Below are positions 56,015-64,000 of a stretch of 64,000 bases of DNA, piece by piece. Both the position numbers and the translations under genes were made by a program. Position 1 is the first letter of the stretch. Each line of letters opens with the position of its first letter. The notes under the pieces are model-generated. The model had not been told where the DNA came from and searched no databases. It saw only the letters and a list, made by a program, of their open reading frames with translations. Source of the DNA: Piromyces finnis (Eukaryota > Neocallimastigomycota > Neocallimastigomycetes > Neocallimastigales > Neocallimastigaceae); contig MCFH01000050.1 in assembly GCA_002104945.1 (NCBI GenBank), forward strand, positions 1-64,000, written 5' to 3'.

Positions 56015-59000
56015 ATGTTTTCATATGCTGTCACCTGTTTAATTTGGGGTGATAATCCAAATAATGTATTTTCAGTACTATTTTCAAAGAAAACTAGTAT
56101 ATCCGATATAAAGTTAAAAATATTGAAGATTTTGAATTTAAATAAAGATTTATTCGATAATATAAAATATTATAAAGTTAATGAGGAACTATATGTTGAT
56201 GACAAAAGATTTAACATAATAAAAGATAAAGAATCTTATAATTTAATATCACCCTCACAATTTTTTGAAATATCTGAAGTTAGTGATAAAAATTTAATAA
56301 TTGATTGTATAGAAACAGAGAGGTCTTTTAACTCAGAGGATTCAATAGGTGCTATTATTGTAATAGATGAAAATGCATTAAAATCAAGTAATGTGAAACA
56401 ATTCTATTCCCCTGTAGAAACAATTTCAATGAAAAATAAGTATTTAACAAAACAGGAATCTAAAGATATATTTAGTGAATTAAGAAATAAATTCAATGAA
56501 GATGATGAAAGTTATAATGGAGATTTTGAAGATGATTTTAGTGAATATGATAATGATCAAGCATATAAAAAATATAATGCAAAAAGTAGGAAAGAAAAGA
56601 CAAAAAAGAAGATTACAAAAGAAAATAAAGATATTATTAAAACAAAAATGAGAAATTCCGAAAAAATAAAGTGTAATTCACTAAAAAATGAAAGTTTTAT
56701 TGAAAATAAAGACACTCAATTTAACATAAACCAAAAAAGTTTAACCCCAAACGATATATCAACATCAACAGAAGATAAAATTAGTATAAATAATGAAAAA
56801 AATAAACTAGAAGCAATAACAACTATACAACAAATTATACCACAATCCACACAATTTTCACAAATTCAGGTTAATAATTTATTTAAAAACAAATCCAATA
56901 CTATCTCTAATAATTATATAAATTACAATATAAATAAAGTTTCATCTAACTTCTATTATAATATCGATACGAGTGAAGAAAAGTATAAAATATCAAGCAA
57001 TAAATTATCAAAAAAATCAACACAAGATATTACAGCTGTTGCTGCATCTAACAAGCAAGTGATAAAGTTAATTAATAACAATGAATTATTTAAAGAAACG
57101 ACAATTGAGGATAATTTTCATATATTAAATACAAAAGATATAAAGGTCCAAGGCACAGGTAATAAAAATCAAAACCGAAATTCAATAAATACTAATATTT
57201 ATGATCCACAAGTAACATCGTCAGTTTCAAATTTTAATATAAAACAAAATAACGATACCCCATCTAAACCAATTCTTAATACAGATTCACTACCTGTTGA
57301 AGAAACTATTCTTTCTGAAAATGAAAGTCAATTTATTCATCAAACTATGAATACATTAAATTATCCCATTACATCTATGAATAAATATAATAATGGCAAT
57401 AATAATAGATGTAATAATTTTGATCAATCATCTAATAAAAAGAATGAAAATGAAAATCAATATAATAATAATAACAAAATTTTCTCACGTCCTTATAGTA
57501 GAGTATATTATCCAAATAATGATATAGAAATAATGGAATTTTCCCAAGGTAATATTATACTAAATAAATTTAAAACTTAGATAATATAATAATAGTAATA
57601 TTGTTATTTATTTTTTTAGGTCTTGAGCCTTCAGCACCGTTGGAAAGTCAGATTAGTAACGATATAACAAATGTTAAAAACAATAATAACTCAAACTCTG
57701 ATTTATTATCAGTAACATCAACAGAACATAGTAATGATAAAGCTATAATAACATCATCAGTATCACCTAAAACAAGACCACCATCAATATCAAAATCTAT
57801 AATATTTGGTGTAGAGCAGTTTCCAACACCACCAGAAAATAATAATGAATTGGATATTACAGTTGTAAATCAGACACAGCAACCTCAATCACAAGCATTG
57901 CGTACTAATAATAATAAGCATAATAGTGCTGTAATTCATCAATATTATAAAAATGATTTAAATGATCAACCACCATCTTATGAAAACATCAATAATCATC
58001 AACCATCTGCACCAAATTTAACAGATTTTTCAAGTAATAACACAATGACAGCTCTAATTGATAGTAACAATCATAATGTAGAAATGGATGTATCAAATAG
58101 TTCAATTGAGATACCAAATACAAGTATTACCTCTTCTGAATCAAATATAAAGCATTTTAGTTGTTTTCCATGTAATACTTTGGATTCCTATCTTTCTAAA
58201 AAACTTCATATATCAATTAAAAGGATAAGAATATTGTAAAAATCATTTTAATAAATTGATTTAAATATTTTCGTTATTAATATAATATCAAAATAACTAA
58301 TATAAAAAGTACTTACTAATTTATTAACTAATATATTATTAATTTAGAAAAATATTATTTATTTTATTGTTGTTATTGCTTTCAATCAGTATTGTTTTGC
58401 TTCTCATATTTTTATCTCAGCCCCATAGTAGCAGTAGACAATTGGATTATTCAATTTATACCATAACTAGAACATCAACAATAATAAGTGGAACGAATAC
58501 TATAACAAAAACATTAATTCATAGACCAGTAACAATATCAGAACAAGATTTTTCTGCAGAACCAACATCAAGATCTATTACCAGTAATACAAATGAAGAA
58601 GGTGATTTAATTATAGAATCCGATGGAAAAGGTAGCGATGAAGGTTCAATTAAATGGACAATTAAAGAATTAATTAACCCATATTTAGTTGTAAGTTATT
58701 TTAAGAAAGGAAGTGATATACGTAATGACGATTTGGCATCAGAATCATTTAAATTTGGTATAAATCGAATTGTAGAAATAAATGATACAATTAATGTAAA
58801 TGATAGTGAGAGCTATTTTGAATTAAAAGCAACAAAAGGAGATTTAAATTTTGAATTTTTCACAATAAATGACATTAAAACAAATATTGATATATTTAAG
58901 TTTTCAGAATATTTTGGAGTTGATTCAAATAAATTAAATGTCACTTTAAACTATTTATTTACAACTCAGAGTATAAGCACTAGCGATCCAGATTATGCTA

Positions 59001-59575
59001 TTTTAAATCCTCAAGCTGCACGATGCTTTTTAGAAATTGAAAATTGGAATTATAAATATGATAATTCAAAATTAGTTATACAAAGTAATATTATATCAGC
59101 AGATTTGATTTGGTCAGTAAAAGAAGAAAATGTCATTAATTTAAACAACTCAGAAGGAAAAATTATATTAATTGATGGCGTTAAAACCGCAAGGATTGAT
59201 AATACAAGGAATGCTACCTTATCTCTTTATGAAGATATAGTAGAATTTGAAGAGGATGAAGGTGCAGTAAATGTTGATTTTCTTGTATCAGATGTTCAAA
59301 AATCAAAATATTTACTGGTAGATTTTGAAGTATTATTAAGATCATATATATTAGATATAATGACCGAAGAGTATGCTCAAAGTGTTAATTCAGTTACATC
59401 ATCAACTTCCCCACAATATATGAATTATCAATATTCCTTAAAAAAGATAATTTTTAACTTACCTTTATTCAACAATAGATTTTATTCAATTCAAACACTA
59501 TTTGATTCTAGCCATTTGAAAATACTATCAATATTTATAAGTTTCTTAATACAATTAATCATTATTAGTATTTAA
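56015..59575 (+). CDS. Crinkler-type ubiquitin-like domain fused to a single-pass membrane protein
   Basis: Three exons: 56015-57548, 57620-58235, 58348-59575; 3378 nt, 1125 aa. The first 100 residues fit the Crinkler (CRN) N-terminal ubiquitin-like module: VTCLIWGDNPNNVFSV, then KKTSISDIKLKI, LFDNI, a Lys-Val step, and ISEVSDKNLIIDCI as the closing strand. A disordered Asn/Ser/Lys region (120-510) follows. Before the membrane lie PSAP (515-518), PPSY (629-632) and PSAP (640-643), motifs known to bind TSG101-type ESCRT-I and WW-domain Nedd4/Rsp5 ligases. One strong transmembrane helix (about 718-740, ILFILLLLLLSISIVLLLIF) leads to a Ser/Thr-rich stalk, a 300-residue beta-like ectodomain I do not recognise, and a hydrophobic C-terminal 17 residues (GPI-signal or second anchor). 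No signal peptide is seen, so the CRN module should face the cytosol. The usual CRN effector C-terminus is absent. Confidence 0.75.
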
Positions 59576-59888
59576 CAATTTTTAAGATTTAGTTAATAAT
59601 AGTAATAAAAATAATTACGAGTAAGAAAATCAAAAAAGTAATAAAAAAGGATACATTAAATATTAATATAATATTTAAAATCTTTATTAATAAATAAATG
59701 AATAAAATATAATATAAAAATAAAAAGATAAAGAGACGTTTTTAAGTAATTATTTAAATACTTTTATATTTTAATATTTATATATAAAATACAAATGGAA
59801 AGTTATAGTTATTAATTGACTCTAGAATTTTAAGTATTTCTATCTTTGAAATATTTTAGAAAATTAAAAAATATCAATTATGTAACAA

Positions 59889-59935
<47 letters not shown>

Positions 59936-60216
59936 TACATATATTTAAGTGTGTATTTAAGGATTATTATTTTATTTTATTTAATTTTATTTACAATCAT
60001 AGTAATCTATATAATTTATGTAAATAATAATGTTTGAATTATAATAATATAAATTAACATTAAAATTAAAATTGAACTTTAATGCTATAAAAATATTAAT
60101 TTTGAATGTTTGATTAATGAGATAAAAGAAAAAAAAAAAAAATTATATATGAAATTAGTTTAAAAAAGTTATTTCAATATATTGATTCTATTTATATGAA
60201 TTTTAAAAAAAATCTT
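59576..60216. other. Convergent intergenic region
   Basis: Between two 3' ends. Contains T30 directly followed by A14 (59892-59935), which can fold as a hairpin. No gene. Confidence 0.8.
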
Positions 60217-62518
60217 TTATGTATTTATTTTTTTTTTCGTTTTCTGAAGATATTCTATTAGGGATGTATCAGGTTTACAATTTTGAGGATTTGTTGGAAA
60301 GTTATCTATTTCATCTAATTTAGTATTACTTGAAAGATGATTTAATGATGATATTCCAAATTGTCTTTTACAATATAATCTTGACGATGAGAATAAAGAA
60401 GAAGGATCCTTTTTTTTTAATTTTTTATAAAATAGAATGTTTTAAAATTTTAATATAAGAAAAGTTAATGTAAATATAAAAGATTTATATTTTATATAAT
60501 ATAAAATTTAAATTATATTACATCGTTTAGCTTGGTTTCATTTTCATAATATTTATTACTTATTAATCCATTACAATTTTTGTTTCCTTTAGTATATCCA
60601 TCATCAAACATATAATCACAAATAAATGGTTTTTTTAATTGTTCCTCAACCTTTTTACTTTCTTTATTATCTCTGTATCTATTCATCATCATTATAATAA
60701 TACAAATTTAAAATAAGGTTATTATATATATATGAAAACTAAATTTATTAAATTTTGAGTAAAACAGTTACTTATCCATTGTTTCACTAATATAATCGTC
60801 TGGATCATTTTTAATTGGAATATATGGTAATCCACTGTATAATTTATTATCATCTGAACTACTTTTATCAACATTAATTTTTAGTTTATCATAAACATTT
60901 GTAGGTTTAAATGTATAATCAGATTGAGTAACTCTAAATATGTTTTATAATGATTATAATATTTATATTAATATAAAATTATCAACATTCTCATTCTTTA
61001 TATATATATATATATTACGTTTTAAATTGTTCAAATGATTTTTTATTATTGAGAGTTGGAAAATTTATATTTTTTTTCTTTTTCTATTATGTTAATGAAA
61101 ATTTTACATATTAATATATTATGTATTATTATTATTATTATTATTATTACTATTTTTTTGTAAAATTTATATTTATAAATATCAATATTTATATACATTA
61201 TCCTCTTCAAATTTTGGTGCAAAATCCATATATCTTTTTATAATACCGGTTCTTGTATATCCATCTTTTTTAAAATTATAAATATAATAATAATAGTATA
61301 TAATATAATATATATATTAATTTTTTTTTCTTTTTTTTTTCTTTTAATTTGTAATTACCATCTTCTATATAAGTAGGGAAAATATTTCGATTATAAAACT
61401 AATATTTAATATTTATTATATTTATTATATAATACATAAAATATAAAAGTAATATTAGTATAATTCATAATAATTTATTAATATAATTATATATATATAT
61501 TTACCCAATCTATTTTTTTATCTATAATTTATATAAAATAAAAAATAAAATATATTACAATAGTTATTTTTTTTTCTTTATATTAATATAATTAACAATA
61601 TAATGAAATAATGAATTATAATTTATATTATCATTAACCTTTATCCATATCGTTATAATCATCATTAACATAGTCCGCTAAATCATTGTATGTATGAAGT
61701 TTGCATGCATTTTTACCATATCCTGAATTCATTTCTATTATATTATCTTTTTGTTGAATATCTCTATTGTTTATTTTTTCGGTATAATCTTTTTTTGTTA
61801 CAGAAATATTATCCTAAATATTCAAAAAATAAAAAATTAAAAAATTATTATATATATTATTTAATAATATTTTATTAATAATGACAAATATATTTTATAT
61901 AAAATAAGTATTTTTTATTGTTTTATAAATAGTAGTTACATCTTTTGTATGAAGACTTGGATCAAATAATTTATTTATTCCTCTAGTATATCCATCATCA
62001 ACAATCGTGTAAATATTATTTCCTTTATCTTTATATTTTGGGGTTTTAAATTTTTCATTGTAGGTAGTTAACCAGTGATAGTCATCTCTTTTTATATTTA
62101 TATTAATCATCATATGAAAATAATGAATAAGAATCAATTATACTATTTTTCTTTAATTAAAATATGATGCAATTTTTACATTATTTAATTAAAAAAATAT
62201 TCACCTAAAGTCATCATTTTCATCGATAGATTTATCATAAACAACAAATGGGTTTTTATTATTAGAAAATCCTGTTTTACTTTCTTCTTTTGGTGCAAAT
62301 TTTAATAAACTACGAATATATGATTGATTATTTTCATCATTATTATTTGATTTCTTACAATGAATACAATCATCTCCGTTATAATATTTTCGGCATGGAC
62401 ATTTTGGTTTCTCTCTTTCATAAATTCGATTATAATTGTTATGAGTTGTTGAATTTTGACTTATATAAAAATGTAATGGCACTTTATCAGGTCCACTTGA
62501 ATATTCAATATCAGTCAT
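60217..62518 (-). CDS. Unknown protein with repeated DGYT motifs, possibly axonemal
   Basis: Ten exons: 62518-62205, 62087-61940, 61813-61639, 61521-61505 (17 nt), 61398-61359, 61264-61197, 61083-61019, 60933-60772, 60678-60522, 60408-60217; 1338 nt, 445 aa in one frame. I do not recognise the family. A Cys cluster near the start (CPCRKYYNGDDCIHC) is followed by YHWLTTYNEKFKTPKY, then three copies of a DGYT motif: VDDGYTRGIN, KDGYTRTGI and FDDGYTKGNK. Between them are short Tyr/Phe/Pro phrases (RYMDFAPKF, NINFPTLNNKKSFEQF, SDYTFKPTN). No signal peptide, membrane helix or enzyme motif. Short degenerate Tyr/Phe/Pro repeats of this style occur in microtubule inner proteins of axonemes. The gene is divergent from CFAP299 across 750 bp, which makes a flagellar role reasonable but unproven. 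Confidence 0.65.
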
Positions 62519-63265
62519 TATCTCTATTTACTTATACTTTATTATATATATGTATGTATGAAAATCTTTACAATTTTTAAAAATTAATATACTTATGTAT
62601 ATAATCTATATATTATACATATGTATATTTCTATTTTTATTATTTTTTTTATTTATTGAAAATATCTGTTTTTCTATTTAGATTTAATTATTTAAATTAA
62701 ATAAATATTTAATTATAGAATGGAAGAATAATTATTATATTTTTTCTTTTAGCTTAATATAAATACAAGCTTTCTTATATTTATTTAATCATATAGAGAA
62801 ACAAAAAATACAACAACTCATAATAATTAAGTAAAATAAAAAAAAAAAGGATTTCGGATAAAAATTTTATTTTATTTTATTTTTTTTTTTTTTGAAAAAA
62901 TAATATATATTTAAATTTAAATTTTGAAATATAATAAATTAAAAGGTAATCAAAAATTTTTATAAAAACATTATTTATACATTTTTTTGATAATTTATAT
63001 TAATCAATATAAAAATTTAAAAAATTGGTTTAAAAAGAAAGTTTTTTGACTTTGTTTTTGGAAATTTTGATTAATTATAATATTTTATTTATTATTTATA
63101 TTTCTTTTTTAAATGTTTAAACAGTAGTATAATTTTACATTTTAATAATCATTATATAAATTATTAATTTAAAGAAATAGATTTATCTTAATATAGTTAT
63201 TTTAAAAAATAAATTATTGCTCTATAAAAATATTTATAAAATTATTTAATAAATAAATATAAAAA
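62519..63265. promoter_or_regulatory. Shared divergent promoter region (inferred)
   Basis: 747 bp between two outward-facing start codons (DGYT protein and CFAP299), with no coding sequence. T-rich tract at 62882-62893. No recognised transcription-factor site; the call rests on arrangement only. Confidence 0.45.
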
Positions 63266-64000
63266 ATGTCAGACGAAAATGAAATTAATAACAATGCTGG
63301 TGACAGTACTATTGCTGAATATGCTACTTATGAAGATTATTTGGATAGCCAAATTACACCTTTGGATATGTATTATTTAGAAGTAAATAAATATTATTTA
63401 ATTTTTTATATTTCTATAAAAAATATATATAAAGATTTTCTTAAAATTATTATAGGATAAGGAACTAGCTAGACAACTTGTTGAACTTGGTTATAGAGGT
63501 ACTGGAGAACCTTTAAAACGTGAGGAATTTACAAGCAAAAAAAAGGCAGCTGAAATGTTTAGGCTTTCTAAACATAATGCTACTAAGGTTTTATGTAGTC
63601 AAGATAAAGATTTAACTGGTTATCCATTTTTAAAAGCATTAGCAGAAAGAGAAGAATCTAATCGTAATGGAAAGTTAATGGTATATTTAATTTATATTTG
63701 GAAAATATAGTGCTAAGAAAATTAAATATTTAAATAATTAGTTTTAGTATATTTTAAAAATAGTAAAAAACTTAATTAATATATTCAATAATATAGTCTA
63801 TTATATTTATAAGAACACATAATAGTAAAGGACAAGAAATAAGTGGTTATATTGATTATGCTCATCGTCTGAAGATTGAATCATTTGAACAATATTTTTC
63901 TAGAAAAAAGACGTTATTACCAAGACCTTCTGATATGTCATTTTATAACTGGGAAACTCAAACATGTACTTGTAATGCAACTCCAAACTTCCAAGTTATT
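63266..64000 (+). CDS. CFAP299: Cilia- and flagella-associated protein 299 (partial, runs off the window)
   Basis: Three exons are visible: 63266-63382, 63456-63680 and 63797 to the window end. The match to human CFAP299 (C4orf22) is unmistakable: [34 protein letters not shown], then [70 protein letters not shown] and TPNFQVI. About the last quarter to third of the protein lies beyond 64000. CFAP299 is a conserved protein of ciliated eukaryotes, required in mouse spermatogenesis and linked to axoneme formation. Its presence shows that the organism makes flagellate cells, as zoosporic fungi do. Confidence 0.96.

Overview
The window is very AT-rich eukaryotic nuclear DNA with intron-dense genes, short introns (mostly 60-300 nt, GT/AG), long homopolymers, AAT/AAAT microsatellites and asparagine-rich proteins. 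Mediator, SAGA, ribosome-biogenesis and proteasome genes sit beside flagellar genes (CFAP299 at the right edge). Together these point to a flagellate fungus with an extremely AT-rich genome, most like an anaerobic gut fungus (Neocallimastigomycota). This assignment is inference from composition and gene content. I found no tRNA or rRNA gene, CRISPR array or bacterial-type operon.

Layout, left to right. 0-5 kb, minus strand: a BAH-PHD-ELM2-SANT-GATA-finger chromatin protein (11-3230) and a small PMP3-family membrane peptide (4095-4365). 5.8-9.3 kb, plus strand: an Asn-rich type I membrane protein and an ISOC-type isochorismatase-like hydrolase. 9.9-18.9 kb, minus strand: MED17, an EF-hand mitochondrial carrier (SCaMC type) and RRS1. 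18.9-22.2 kb is non-coding and carries three repeat arrays. 22.2-46 kb, plus strand: a modified type I DnaJ, 26S proteasome ATPase RPT1, THG1, a PEMT/OPI3-type phospholipid methyltransferase, a prominin-like multipass protein, an NR2C2AP homologue containing an AT-AC intron, and the SAGA deubiquitinase USP22/Ubp8. 46.6-50.5 kb, minus strand: an intronless DEDDy 3'-5' exonuclease with a long acidic tail. 50.5-56 kb is a gene desert holding two inverted LTR-like repeats. 56-59.6 kb, plus strand: a Crinkler-type ubiquitin-like domain fused to a transmembrane protein. The right end is a divergent pair: an unknown protein with repeated DGYT motifs (minus) and CFAP299 (plus, cut by the window end).

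Exon models were built by hand. For nearly every gene the exon lengths add up to one open frame of the length expected for the family, which is the main internal check. The exception is MED17, where one junction is off by one base next to an A10 run.

The genes do not form one pathway. Links that can be argued are: nuclear regulation (BAH/PHD/ELM2 protein, MED17, USP22), proteostasis (DnaJ, RPT1, USP22, and the Crinkler protein with its ESCRT/Nedd4-type motifs), organelle metabolism (carrier, isochorismatase-like enzyme) and zoospore flagellum (CFAP299 and perhaps its divergent neighbour). The least familiar items are the Crinkler-transmembrane fusion, the AT-AC intron and the prominin-like protein.
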